Positions 9,921 to 22,115 of a DNA stretch of 64,000 bases are shown piece after piece; positions within the stretch are counted from its first letter, which is position 1; each line of letters starts with the position of its first letter. The position numbers and the translations under genes were made by a program. Source of the DNA: Karalla daura (Eukaryota; Chordata; Actinopteri; Chaetodontiformes; Leiognathidae); NCBI GenBank assembly GCA_029224185.1, contig CM055189.1:24147070-24211069 (forward strand), given 5' to 3'. The notes under the pieces are model-generated. The model saw only the letters and a list, made by a program, of their open reading frames with translations. It ran no database searches and was not told the origin of the DNA.

Positions 9921-10649
9921 AACATTTTAAAGTATGTTTTTTCTCTGTGCAATGACATTGTCCAAAATAAAGAATAGAGGAAGTACTGCAGCCACATTCT
10001 GCTTGTATTTCTGTGGTTATAGGTAAAACACGTGTGCACTTACTAGAATAGTGGGAAAAAAATGAAAGGATAAACCATAAATAAATTCAGATAAAAGCAG
10101 ACAAAATTAAGCAAGCATTTTTATCTGTTATCAAACATAGGAAACATTGAGATAACTGCCATCTAGCAGTTAAAATCACCCCAGCTTTGACTGTGTGAGA
10201 CTTTGAAGAAAAAACAAATTGTTTAGAGAAGCGTACTTCAGAAAGGCAAATGAAGCACTGCATGTAAACCCTCTGCCTTGCCCACAGCCCATAACAGGAG
10301 ACCCTCACAGGCCCAATCTTTGCCTATGGGTAATGGGAGTTATGCTGCTTTATTATTGGTTAAAACTCCAGTGTCCTCAGTCTTTTTTTTTTTTTTACTC
10401 CAGTTTAACAGATTCCTCCAGGCAAAAGCAATAAAGAGAGTAATTAGAATGCTAAAGACAGATGTAAATAAAGGGAATGAGACAGTGGTGAGGGATGAGG
10501 CGTCTAGGTCACACACTCTCATCAAAAACCCAGTTGGTAGCAAATGACACAACGTTCAGTGCCAGGGGCCTGAGGCTACGACTGCAAACCAGAGGACATA
10601 ATGGACTAAATTATGGCCTCAATGGCCATGCATCTCAAAGCACCAGTAA

Positions 10650-10651
<2 letters not shown>
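9921..10651. other. Intergenic, no gene seen
   Basis: Unique sequence with a poly-T run at about 10383-10396. Short overlapping frames on both strands have no recognisable domains. Confidence 0.5.

Positions 10652-10720
<69 letters not shown>
10652..10720. repeat. CA microsatellite
   Basis: About 32 CA units, ending in GCACACATATA. Confidence 0.95.
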
Positions 10721-10966
10721 TATAATGGTAAAGCCCAAACACAAATCTACTGTGATCAGATGAAACCATTAAATGTGTCTAAAGCATTACTTAGTGTATA
10801 CACATTATACAAAAACAACATGCTGTCATTAAGCAGTGTGACTGAGGAGTCACGGACCCTCTACACAAACACTGTTCACTGACAGGACCCACTGAGAACC
10901 CAGCATCAGTCTGAGGCTTCGGTCCAGCAATACAGGTACACTTTTTGTACCAGTGTAGGTCTGTCT

Positions 10967-11002
10967 TTTTATTTATTTATTTATTTATTTAATAAATAAA
11001 AG
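10967..11002. repeat. TTTA repeat with self-complementary end
   Basis: ATTT units run directly into AATAAATAAA, so the end of the tract can fold back on the repeat. Confidence 0.8.
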
Positions 11003-11084
11003 AGGTGTAAAACCCAAAAAATCCCATTGGATGAGGTATTGGGTACAGTGGGTGAATAAGAGGTGACATGTTGGTGTGTGTGTG

Positions 11085-11290
11085 CAGACCCCAGCAAACA
11101 TCAACACTAAACCCTTTACACTGGAGATTACATGCATGCAGAGGGGGCTGGGCTAATTAAAATATTTGCATTATTAAAAATACATTAACTACTAGAACGC
11201 CATCATATTTAACAACACGAGACATTAATAAATTAGCCAACTTTTACTGATGAAATGGATTCATCTTAACGGCGGGATTCGAGGGGAATT
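11085..11290. promoter_or_regulatory. Candidate enhancer with octamer and POU4-like word
   Basis: The block carries CTAATTAAAAT, a perfect inverse octamer ATTTGCAT (11164-11171) and, overlapping it, GCATTATTAA (11168-11177). The latter matches ten bases of the POU4 word GCATWATTAAT. ACATTAATAAATTAGCC follows. There is no coding frame. Conservation has not been tested. Confidence 0.4.
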
Positions 11291-11299
11291 CCCCTGAGT

Positions 11300-14200
11300 C
11301 ACAGACACCAGAATCAGGTCAGAAAAACCAGTGAGAATACAAAAAAAAACTAAATTATTCATCATCCATTTTTTAAAATCTAATTACTTAACAAACCTGA
11401 TCAATTTATTTGGGGTATTTTCACTTCCTGTTATGTCAGTCAATTTGACTTTTTCATTGGGGGTTTTTGTGCCACGCAGAGGCAAAAGTTGAACCTGCAT
11501 CCTGTTCCTGGGGTTATAACTTGTGTCAAGAGTTGGAAGTAATTTCAGAGCTGTAAAAAGGAGCACTGACAACGAGTCAATGGGGTGCTGAGAGTCTCCG
11601 TGGTTGGTGTGAATTCCACAGATTTACTGTGCAGACGTAGAGGCTGCGGTGGACAAAACTCAGATAGACTCAGTTTCCCATCAAACCCCTTTACACACCC
11701 AGTCTTGTTGATGAGGGCCACTATAAGTTCCCCAAGTTTCCTCACACATGGTTCTTTATGTCTCTTCATCTCTCTTTTATGGACCTCAGTTTGTGTGAGT
11801 CACAAATCACTATGCTATGCCGCACATTATGCAAAGGCACATACTGTACATGGATGTGGTGTAGTGTGGGATATCAGAGTAACAGATTTATTACACACTT
11901 TGTTAATAACAAATGGTGGAAAATGCTATTAACTATCTTCAGTTTTATTTTATTCTATTTTTTTTCATTGCAATTGAGCTGGTCTGTGCTAGAGCACATA
12001 ACGACTCCATTGTAGGCTCGTACTTCTGGAGCCTGAAGTTGTAAATACATCTTTTCCTTTTTATTGGATGTAAAGCAGTGGGTGTTAGTGCAAATCATTT
12101 AATCATGAAACCGATATATGTCAAATTTTTGCAATATTTTGGGGGAAATTCCTCTATTTTTTTCACATTCAGTAAATGTGACAAACCCGGGCTACTACAA
12201 CAAATTAATAATAATAATTTAAAAAATCAATTACTGCTATGAAACAGTGCAGCAGACACTAAATGAACTGGAATGATCCACTATGAATATCAGCCTTATG
12301 ATGCTTTGTTTCACTATGATAGACGTATGTGCAATAGCATGTTGTCATTTACATAAATAATACAATAATACAAAGGGGATAATGTCACAAGCTAAAACAC
12401 AATATAATGTAAAGCACTAACAAATTAGTAACCCTCTCTACCCAACAATCGCTAATCCTCTCTCCGAAAACCTCCAAGATTTCCAGCCTCACATTTATGT
12501 CTTTGTCGGACGACTTGTGTATGTGCACTGCAGACTCTAAACAGCAGTATTTATGACAGCACAGATTGTTTGCTGCCAATCATGCTGGAAATGAGCCCTC
12601 AGACAAGTTTCAGCCAGACATCCCATCTTAGGGCCGATGACACACAAAGACACACTCTTCACGCAAGGATGCAGGGAATAGTACCGAAAGTCATACTTGT
12701 GACGACTCATGTGCTTCTTTATCTCACTGGAATTATTACACACATATGTCAAAATGACAATGTACCAAAAAAAGCTTTCAGACGTGCTCAACATTCATTT
12801 CTGCTTGACCATCAAGCCCACACCGCAGGCATTATGTCAACTGGTTGATGAAAGGAGGAGTGTACTGCAGTTTTATTGCTCCCGACAGAAGTTGCATGAT
12901 CTCTGCCGTGCAAATACTTTGCTGGCTGTAATGTGTGAGTGAAGCAAGTTGATGTCACTGACTACATTAGATTACACCGTGTTGCTGAAGTGTGTGCTTC
13001 GGAGGTGCCTTTGCAAAAGGTTGATGACTTTGGGTATATTTCACCCGCCGCTCTGGGCTATTATTGCTTGAGATACAGACTATAGTCAGAACCCTGATGG
13101 AGTGTTCCTGAATGGCCGACGTCCTGGTTAAACCATATAAGGTGATTCAATGCGAACATAAAGAAATGTTAACGATCGTCAAAGACCTTTGTGTTGGATG
13201 GCTTTTTCTTCCATTTACTCTCTCTTTCTCACTCTGTGCTGTCCTCACACTCTCTGGCTGCACTGAAAGTGTGAGCATTTCTCCTTGAGCTCATTCTGAG
13301 GAAAATAAAATATCTGAAGCTGACTTGAAGAATGCAAATCATTTCCAAAAATCTTCCAAATTGTATCCCATAGACATGATTCTTCAAAACTGCCAATATT
13401 GACAGTGGGCTTTGCTGAGGAGATGCCTGTGTGTCTCAGTGACTGTGCTGTGAAATGTGGCAGACAGACATAGTTTCTGACCTCTATATAGCAGTGTGGA
13501 AGGACCTCAACAGCTGTAAACAACACTGCAATCAGTGTCCCATCTGCTCCCATGTCCCACTTGTGTGGATGCCTTTTTGCCATTTCTTTCACCCTCTGCC
13601 AAGTGGCTGCCTCAGGACATCTAACCCAGAGAAAAGAGCTCATTTACCCAAGGAGGAAAGAAGCAAACTAGATTTTTGAGTGTGTTTGCTAACAGGGAAA
13701 CTTGGTTGTGGCTGGATTTAATAGAACTAGAAGAATTATAACGTGCAAAATATGCCATTTTACAAAAACAGCAGTTCATCAAACTGTACTAAAATGCTAA
13801 CGTCTGTAATGGATTAAGGTGGAAATAATCAGGGATCAGCTAACATGGAGCAGCTAAGCATCAATGAAGGAGCTCTTGCGTGTTGATTTAACCTCTATTA
13901 ACCCCTGTTCAGGATAATGATGCTTGAAAGGATTATATCAAGTGGGCGAGTGAGCCACATGCACTCGAAAGGTAAGTAGTGTGACTCCTGGTGTGTATGA
14001 GGAACAAAAGACCAGTCATTGACTCTACAAATTACCCATCGCTTCTCATGGGTTCTCTATGTTGCTCGTTTCACACACCAAAATACAGACGACGCATTCC
14101 CACCAGGGTTTCTACTACTACTCATCTTCAGAGGGAAGAGGAAAGCAACAAAAACAGAGCAGCAGTGAAAAGGGAAAGGAAAATGAAGATGAGGACCAGT

Positions 14201-14355
14201 GGATGTAAGGTGTGAATAAGAAATAAAAATTTCCATGTTTTCTTTAAGTGAAATGAAATCTTGTTTGTTGCATATTAAAGAGATTTATAACAAAAGAAGA
14301 CAGATTTTTTTTTCCTGCTGTTTCTGTCCAAGAATCTGAATTTCCCGCAGGAGTG
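11300..14355. other. Intergenic, no gene seen
   Basis: About 3 kb of AT-rich unique sequence with no exon, RNA gene or repeat that I can name. The longest frames (near 11585-11932 plus and 13245-13643 minus) show no domain, no splice logic and no coding-like composition. Confidence 0.5.
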
Positions 14356-14358
14356 AAT

Positions 14359-14359
<1 letters not shown>

Positions 14360-14425
<66 letters not shown>
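14360..14425. repeat. GT microsatellite
   Basis: About 33 GT units, directly followed by the tail of an interspersed repeat. Confidence 0.95.
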
Positions 14426-14429
<4 letters not shown>

Positions 14430-14550
14430 CCTGTGGTGGAATGGTGACCTGTCCAGGATGCAGGACCTGTCCTGTCTTCGCCCTGTGTAAGCTGGAGATA
14501 GACACCAGTGACACCAGTGAGTGCAACACAGATAAGGATGGATGCATTTT
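14426..14550 (+). repeat. Interspersed repeat tail
   Basis: The wording TGGTGACCTGTCCAGGATG, CCCTGTGTAAGCTGGAGATAGACACCAG and GGATGGATGCA is a diverged form of a repeat end that I recognise from many fish genomes (ACTGG-GACCTGTCCAGGGTG and so on). The GT tract is its usual upstream neighbour. Related copies lie at 21745-22115 and 24767-25010. I do not name the family. Confidence 0.6.
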
Positions 14551-14559
14551 TGGGTAATT

Positions 14560-15465
14560 GATGAAGACATGTACTCCAGTTCCCATTGCTGGTTTTGGTC
14601 AAAGAGTCAAGAACACACACTCCTAACCCAGTACCATATGCTGGCTGTCATCAGAAAGAAAACTTTTTACTGCTAAATTGGACTTTATGGATACGTGCAA
14701 TGTGTTTTGGTGATGTAAATTGTTAGCATGGGACCCCAATCATACTGAACCAACTAGTGCCAAACAATGCGTTTTTCCAATCAGGTAGCATGCTCTTCCT
14801 GTCTTTTACATAAAATGGTGTAATCTGATAGGTGGCTGGAGGTTTTTAGTTCATGCCTCATATTCATTATTCTAGCCACGACTTGTAAAAACCCCAAACA
14901 TATTTGAATGTGCAATAAATATGGATGAAAACAGAGACCAAATATGTTTATTAACACCTGGGGGCACAGCTTGTCATGTAGGACAAGTGATATTTTCCAC
15001 AGTAAAACCTTTGCCTAAGTTGTCTGTCCAGACTGGGATTGGCTTCTGTAGAGATCCTCACACAGCACAGACAGTTAAAAGCAAAAAGACATAAGACCTG
15101 TCAATGCAGTCTAATCACAAATATTGTATCAGCAACACTTTGCTTACACTTTTGTTAGTGGATGTTCTGAGCTGCTCACACTGACACACCACATGCTGTT
15201 AAATGATAGCTCCAAGCCTATATTGGTATTTGGAATCAAGTAGGCGATAGCACAACTGGTACTATGCCCATTTGAATTATTAAAAACTGTCAAATGTATG
15301 ATACCATGCCTCCACTCCACTGATTCTGTTGCTGTCAACTTGTATGGTGTTGGGTGTTGGACTGCCATATAGGGGCATAATGATATCTTACTCATTGTAG
15401 CCCAAGTCATGACTGAACGCTGACCATAGGTAGCCAATTAAATGAAAAGTTAAAAAAAATCAATA
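14560..15465. other. Intergenic, no gene seen
   Basis: Unique AT-rich sequence. The 97-codon minus-strand frame at 15144-15437 has no recognisable domain. Confidence 0.5.
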
Positions 15466-15469
15466 TGGA

Positions 15470-16080
15470 AGTCCCATTGTTGGATATGCAGCTGGGCTGA
15501 GGCAGCCACTCGACATTACGTGGTAAATATGCATGATGAGCAGTATGATCAAGAATGCACGCCGCCCTTGACAGCTTGATGCAGAGAGGTCATTGTGCCT
15601 CAATCAATCCGTTTCTCTGTTCTGGAAATAATTGCCTTATGTTTCTATAATGAAAGTATAACATCTTTACAAGTTCTTCATTCAGGGGTGGGCTAAGGCA
15701 AACTTTGTATTCTGTATACATAATCCATGTATGAATATGCCCCACACCAGAGCCCTGTGTGTTATGTGATTTGAGCGAGGGTCAGAGCCACTTGTAGTCC
15801 TGTGGGGGGGATTGTGGTACTGGAGGAGATTTGATTGGAGCATTATAGCTACATGGGGGCCCTCTAGAACTCCTATCTGTTGTTCCCCCTACTCATTTAC
15901 TTTATCAGTGCACTGCTGTAATATACATAATTCAGACAACCAGGGAATGTCTTTGGGCTCTGAACCACCTGCTGGCTTTTATTAGCTAATTAATGGTGAT
16001 TTATCAGAGCTGCTAATTTGAGTGGGGCCGCTTGCCTTCAGGAGTCTCAGAACACTGTATGAATTCTGATGGTAATTGTG
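15470..16080. promoter_or_regulatory. Candidate non-coding regulatory block
   Basis: Unique sequence with POU-like AAATATGCATGATG (about 15526-15539), repeated ATGATGAGC/GTATGATC words, TTAGCTAATTAATGG (about 15982-15996) and GCTAATTTGAG. GC content is mixed and no frame is long. Conservation has not been tested. Confidence 0.3.
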
Positions 16081-17341
16081 CTTATTTGATGGGCAGTTTG
16101 CTAAAACAAAAAGTTCTGTCTTTTCTGCCCCACAGGGATGAAATTTCTGTTCTTACGAAAGACGACCTTGTGTGATTTTTTTTCTCTGTCTCATTAAGGT
16201 CTCACACATGGTTCATTTTAATGCGTAAATTCAAAACAGCTTCTTTTTTCACCCCTTTACCTGTAGACACATGTCCTTGGGAAGGTCTTTTTTTTTGATG
16301 TCCTTACGTTTCAAGTATATTTACTGTTCAAGGACTACAAATTCACAAAAGATTCAACACTGGATATTTGGCTAGCCTTAAAGGGGAATGTGCCCAATTT
16401 ACATATCCCTGTGTGTTCAAAAATACTTCAAACATTTAAGCTGCATCTCAAATGTTAACATTTAGTCACTGACTGTTGTGAAGGCAAACCTGACAGTGTT
16501 GAAGGTTAAAATTAACCACTGCCTCAATGAATCTAGACGTACAAAAAGACACTGACATGATTATGACAATTGGGGAGGCAGTGTGGGTTTTCACAGGTTA
16601 TTTCCTGAATCAGAGCCTTTGCTTTCTTCCTCTGAGTGACAGATGATTGGCAGTAAGCGAAGAGTAACCGTGCATGCAATGATATGCAAAAACAAAGGCT
16701 TTACAGTGAACTGTCAGGCAGGTAATTATCAAGTTTGCCATTCACGTCAAGCAAAAAAGAACGGCAAAAACTGCTAACTATAAGCCACTTCTAACACTGG
16801 CTTCAATCCATTGCATCTTCTGGAAGATAGTTTGATCCTTTCCTTATCTGTGATAATCAAAAGTTATAATCTGATGCGCTTGCTGGCCTTTTTTATGCCA
16901 CTCAAAGGCAGCTGCATGTGTAATTAATTGGTATGTTCTTTCTTGTCATTGTAAGCTCTGCTTATTCTTCTTTTATCCCTGCTGAATTGACATTAAACTA
17001 TCTGATGCAAACCTGATAAAAGAGGGTTTTTGGTTTATTGGTTCAATATTTTTTATTTCATTTTCATATACATATGTACTTATTTCTTTATTTTTCAGTA
17101 TAATCAGAAGACACTGGGGCAATGTTTACAGCTCGTACCACTGTACCTGTTTTGTTTAAACAAGACAGTTTGATTTCCTCAGGCAACAGGCACACAACTT
17201 ATTGTTGACTCTGAAAGCTGACATCTTTACAGGCTACTAGTTGTCCTGTGTATATTGAAGAACTGACAGGTTTGAGTACAGTCTTTTAAGATGTATAACA
17301 TTATTATATATGAATTGAACTGTAACTCTCAAAAATCTGTT

Positions 17342-17400
17342 TTTAAGAGAATTACAGGAGAGCAGTGTGTTAAGTGTTTAAGAGATTTACAGGAGAGCAG
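17342..17400 (+). repeat. Spaced direct repeat, 24 bp x 2
   Basis: 17342-17365 and 17377-17400 are identical apart from one base (AATTACAGG versus ATTTACAGG) and are separated by 11 bp. Confidence 0.85.
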
Positions 17401-17874
17401 AACAGGTTGTAAGGTAATCTGGACTCTGGCTTTGAAACAATTAACTGTAAGTATGTGGCATGTATGTAATACAACTTAATTTATCAGGCCTATATTTTGG
17501 AAATTTGGTCTCTGTATATGACCCTCACCTGATCATACTCACCTGGGGAGCAGTCAGGTCTTTCCTCCATAAATGGATCTTATAAAGCTGACAACGTCAG
17601 CATAGTGGAGCCAGGATGAAATATTCCTTCCTCAAGACTGCTTCATTTTGTTGAATCCATCTCCAAAGCATTTGACAAGACCTTGTCAACAAAGAGAGAG
17701 TATGTGTGTAAGGTATGGCTGATTGATGTTTTCTGCCCTTTGCATGCATATCCGTGGGGAAAAGATGTAGAGTCTTCCCCTTTGCCAAAGCAGGTAAAAT
17801 CCCAAAGGGCATAAATGGGAGTATGATACACCACGTCAAGTCAGCTGGCATATCTTGAAATTAGAATGTAGGAG

Positions 17875-17891
17875 AAAAAAAAAAAAAAAAA
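17875..17891 (+). repeat. Poly-A run
   Basis: Seventeen A in a row, followed by ACGGGG-type sequence with no obvious retroposed body upstream. Confidence 0.9.
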
Positions 17892-18595
17892 CGGGGTTAA
17901 GATATGTCTGCCAGCAAACACCTTTGCTCGATCTTTTCATCCCAATTCAAATAAAAATTCAAAACAGCAGGTAAATGGTAATATCACACAAGCAGGCAAC
18001 GGTGCCTCCAGCAACATGCTCTGTTAAAAGAGTTTGCCACGCAATGTGCTGCAGCTTTCCCTGCACAAACTGAAGTGTTTGCACAGTGGGAATTGAACAA
18101 GAATCCTGAAAACGCACTTTAATGTTGAAAAAAATCTCACAACAGCCCTTCAACACACAGGTCTGCAAGACAATACACATGTAAACGTAGCTCTATCATG
18201 TGTCTGTCAAGGTGCTGAGACTGATTTGTACATACATAGATTGTATGGCATCAAAGCACAATTACATACAGAGCTGGGTGTGTAGGCAGAGGTGGATCTC
18301 AGCGTAGAGACCAAATAGCGGCTGTTGGTATTCATTTGACACAGCTTAGGGAGTCAATTAAGATGCCAGTCAAGATCCCGACATCAAAGGTGGGATATGT
18401 CTATGTAATTCCAGCATTGACCCAGAGAGGTCAAAGTGTGCGTGTCTGTGTGTGTGTGTTCCTGTGTATGTGTACACAATGGACCTCTGCTGGAGTCTGG
18501 CTTCCCATCTGCCCCTCTGGGAAAGGTGCCTTCAATATAAAAACAAGCTATTCACTGATTGTACCACGAGGAGTAAAGGTACAATTCTTTCCCAC

Positions 18596-18597
<2 letters not shown>

Positions 18598-18673
<76 letters not shown>

Positions 18674-18680
18674 TACACAC
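18598..18680. repeat. CA microsatellite
   Basis: About 35 CA units, then imperfect ACATACATACACAC. Confidence 0.95.
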
Positions 18681-18794
18681 CGAACGAGACGAGGTTTTGA
18701 TGGGGAAATGGAAATAAGCGCCTCTGTGCCCATGAATGCTATCATTTCATTCCTGTAGTCAGAATGCTCCGGGGATGTGAGAAGGAGTCAGAGC

Positions 18795-19140
18795 AATAAG
18801 TTCACTTTGCTGAATTAATACTGTAATTCTTTATCCGGAGAGCCTTGGCATTACCTTGAACTGGGCTGGTTTTATGCAAAATGGTTTCAAGCCTAGTTTT
18901 TTTTTAAATGATGGTCCTAATTTGTTGGCTCACTTTAAATTATTAATCTGTTTTATATTCAAGTCGTTATTACATGTCATAACTGTGTATCTATGGGGTG
19001 AGAGTTAATAGCATCTGCTGGACCTTAGGAAAGGAGCCTGTGCTGAAATGCTATTAAATATTGATAATTAGCTAAATATTTGCCTTGGCACCTGCTTTGA
19101 GCCTCCGTGCTAATTGGCATGGGAACAGCTGCAGAGGTCA
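18795..19140. promoter_or_regulatory. Candidate non-coding regulatory block
   Basis: Homeodomain words are dense: GAATTAATACTGTAATTC, TTTTATGCAAAATGG, AAATTATTAATC, GATAATTAGCTAAATA and GTGCTAATTGGCATGG. No coding frame. Conservation has not been tested. Confidence 0.35.
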
Positions 19141-20290
19141 CTGAAGGCACACAATGAGATGTTCCAACACATACTCACTGGCACAGGTGAACAAATCGAT
19201 GAGAAAGGGAAAGCAGAGACTGTGACACACAGACCACTGAACCTGTAGCTGTTCACACATTAATATTTTGTTTGTAATGTTGTTTCTCTCTAACTCTCGA
19301 TAGTGTTCTCTCTTCACGGGCTAAAATACGCCCAAATGAAGCACTTTGTTGCAACCAGGGAAAAATCGTCTGCTAACTATCAACACTGCTCAGAAAAACA
19401 ATCATTGAAAGTGTGCCCAGGTTTTTCTCTGATGAGTAATATTCAAAATTCAAATTGTCATTTTTTTTCTCCATTTCTCCTGATTGACCTGTGTATAAAG
19501 CATTGCTGATGTATCACTACCAGTTTGGTGTCAGGATTGTCTGTTCCACATGCATCCACTGGTTTTGTTTAAACAAAGAGAGCAACAGGAAGGAGATGAA
19601 TACAGTAAACAGTTCGTTGTGCTAAAAATATTGATCCATTCAGTGCATATGGAGAACGACAGAATGTGTACAGAAACAAACAACAACACAACAAAATGTT
19701 TGAAGTGCAACTGAATTAAAAAGGGGCCACGCTAATCTGACTGATTCCCTGTGTGAATCACTGTAGTGCCATGATGCTGCATTGAGGAGCTGTGGATAAG
19801 CCTGCCAAAAGAGACATGGCAGTGCATGTAAATGTCGTAGAAAGGGACCTCTGTAGAGATGGCGAGCGTACGAACAACAGAAAAAGGACAGCGTCAGCTC
19901 TGTGCATCCATCAGTCAGCCCATCAGACATACCAGTGAACCATCTGCCAGCCTCCCCCATCCCTGGCTGAGCCCCCACAACCAGCAGCCAGGAGGAGGCA
20001 GGCGCTCTCCCGGGGCCTGATGTGCTAATGTGAACCTTTGTGGTGCCGAGCTAAGTGGATAGCTAGGTGGTTGTGTCTGCAGCTCTGCTGTGACGTAGGG
20101 CTTAGATATTACAAAGTCGAAGGATAAAAACCTAAATAAGGCATTCATTTATCTTCTACCAAGTAATTCCTCTGTGTGTCTTTGTAGGCCTTGAATCTGA
20201 TTTTTTTGTTTCAAACATAAGAAAATCCCATTGAAGCTAAATATACATGTTTAAAAAAATAAATTATTTTTTGTTTAAACCTTAAAAACA
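19141..20290. other. Intergenic, no gene seen
   Basis: Unique sequence. The minus-strand frame at 19640-19978 is open for 112 codons but has no recognisable domain and is preceded by no promoter-like sequence that I can identify. Confidence 0.5.
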
Positions 20291-20299
20291 ACGCTGAAA

Positions 20300-20480
20300 C
20301 CCTGCAACCGTGCTCCGCATGGCTTCCTCTGAAAATTCAATTAGACATAATGTTGCACTGCAATCTATTCATTTGAGGCACCCAGTGAGGCAGCCAGTGG
20401 GAGTGTATTGATTGGAGTGTGTCATGTGGGGAAGCGAGAGAGGGGTGGCCACACGTTTTTGCTTAATGGACTGAAATAAA
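20300..20480. promoter_or_regulatory. Candidate non-coding regulatory block
   Basis: Unique, balanced-GC sequence with TTCAATTAGACATAATG, GCAATCTATTCATTTGAGG and TATTGATTGGAGTG (Hox/PBX-like TGATTGG). Conservation has not been tested. Confidence 0.25.
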
Positions 20481-20684
20481 AGAGGCGGGAATGGGCTTTA
20501 ATTAGGGAACAGTGGCAGGGGCGTCTCGTTTCCCCTCCCAGTAGTTGCCCCACACCCCCTCAAAGGGAACACACTTACAGATCCCTGCATTTTCACATGC
20601 AGATGCTTACAAACACACACACATAGTCCCACTGGCAGTGCATTCACACATACAAAAACAAATGTCCACACTTGCAGTCTATCA

Positions 20685-20737
20685 CCCACACACACACACA
20701 CACACACACTGAGGCGCACACACACTGAGACACACAG
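20685..20737. repeat. CA microsatellite, imperfect
   Basis: CA run with CTGAGG and CTGAGA interruptions. Confidence 0.85.
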
Positions 20738-20739
20738 GA

Positions 20740-21744
20740 GGAGGGCAGAGGAGAATGGAGGGGGTGATGGAGGAGAGGATGAAAAAAGGGAGAGAGGGAG
20801 TGCTGGGCTCCCGGGGTCTCAGCTGCTGCTAGGGTGCTGCCTGCTCCTCGCAATGAGTTGCAACTGTCAGTTTATTTTATCTCAGGCTTTTCATCATCGC
20901 ACAGAGCCTGGTTGGAGGAAGCCACCTGAGAGTCTCAGGAATTTGTTGGCTACAAGTCATTAGCAAAGACTGCTGAGATGCACCGGGGCCAGAGATGTGT
21001 GCCGGGGTGCTGCTGCAGACAAGTGTGTCCCCTTAACCCTTGATAGGCTGATTGGCAAGGCAGCTTGGCTTTGATGGCTGGGTAATTATACGGAGCCTAG
21101 ATGAGACAGGGCAGGTTGTAAAGGCTTAGCATTGCAGGTAAGGGAACAAGGATGTGGAGGAGGTTGTGAATGAAGGCATGTGGACCCCTTTTAATGAGAA
21201 CCTAGACTGAAAAAAACACTTTTAACATGGTTTCGTTGAGTAACAACACTATATTCCTGGCCAAAGATGTACACCAGGTCCAAAAACATCATCACAGACT
21301 GATTTATATATGTATTTTAGACACTGAAATGAAGGCAAAAATCTGCAGAATCTAAACAGAAACAGAATGTAAAATAAAATATAAGTGTCACAAAAACCAT
21401 ACCACCCACCATCTAAAATAGCTTGCACATCCCCACCTCCATGCAGATACCCAAAAAAATAAAGACATGACTGAGGGGCAACATTTTGTTGAAGTTTCCA
21501 GTGGAATGTCAGGGTTTCAGGTCCTGGTTCTTCCTCAATTTATGATTCTTCCTCTGATTCCTGCTCAAACATATGTCTATGTGTAAGCGCTACATAGCTT
21601 CTAGCTTGACATTCATTTTCTGGAAAAAGGTGTTTTCTGTTGTTTAACAACAAACATGAAGACACATAATCATTCATATGCGTAGCAGGCAAGACAGCCT
21701 ATCAGAATAAAGCATCTCTCTGAAACATGAAACAAACGTGCAAA
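20740..21744. other. Intergenic, no gene seen
   Basis: A purine-rich GGAGG/GGAGA stretch (20733-20800) is followed by unique sequence with balanced GC to about 21130, then AT-rich sequence. No exon recognised. Confidence 0.5.
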
Positions 21745-22115
21745 AATGGACTCTTACATTCCATTCGATATCTTACCTGCTTTGTACCCAACACCTCAGC
21801 CTCACTCTCACACTAATAATATGGCCAGAAACCTCTGCGATATTTAGGTATCGAACCAAGGTCATTGCTTGGAAGGCAGCACTATACCACCATCACGAGT
21901 AGTCTCACACCTAAAAAAAAGTTGTAAAAGGGCTGGAAAAATAGATTCTGAGGCACCATTAACAGTCCGCAAGCTTGTGTTTTTTTTTTTTTTTTGATTT
22001 CCTCCACAGTCCAAAAAGTGGAGACTGACTGAGTTGACTCAGTAACACAACAAGTGGATGTTGTGTGTGTCTTGTGCTGGACTGGGGACCAGTGCTGGGT
22101 GTATTCACTACCTTG
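21745..22115. mobile_element. Two abutting tRNA-like SINE/interspersed-repeat fragments
   Basis: Read on the minus strand, 21905 to 21760 has the order GTGGTATAGTGCTGCC, then GGTTCGATACC (minus of 21847-21857). This is close to a tRNA B box (GGTTCGANTCC) and typical of tRNA-derived SINE heads. After a poly-T run (21980-21995), 22000-22110 on the plus strand shows the body words CCTCCACAGTCCAAAA and GGACTGGGGACCAGTG. Both pieces are diverged and in opposite orientation, suggesting two insertions or a rearranged copy. Confidence 0.5.

Larger units (their letters stand above)
16081..18597. other. Intergenic, no gene seen
   Basis: AT-rich unique sequence. It contains a 24-bp spaced direct repeat (17342-17400) and a poly-A run of 17 (17875-17891). 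A short open frame at 17291-17479 spans the direct repeat and has no domain. Confidence 0.5.

Noticed and set aside
13245..13643. 132-codon minus-strand frame
   Set aside because: No similarity I can recognise and no supporting gene structure.
14244..14620. Minus-strand frames with long His-Thr runs
   Set aside because: Frames of the GT microsatellite and the interspersed-repeat tail. The same holds for 18336-18758, 10495-10882 and 29010-29312.
21847..21857. tRNA gene from the B-box-like word
   Set aside because: No acceptor-stem or anticodon-arm pairing is seen; it fits a decayed tRNA-derived SINE better.
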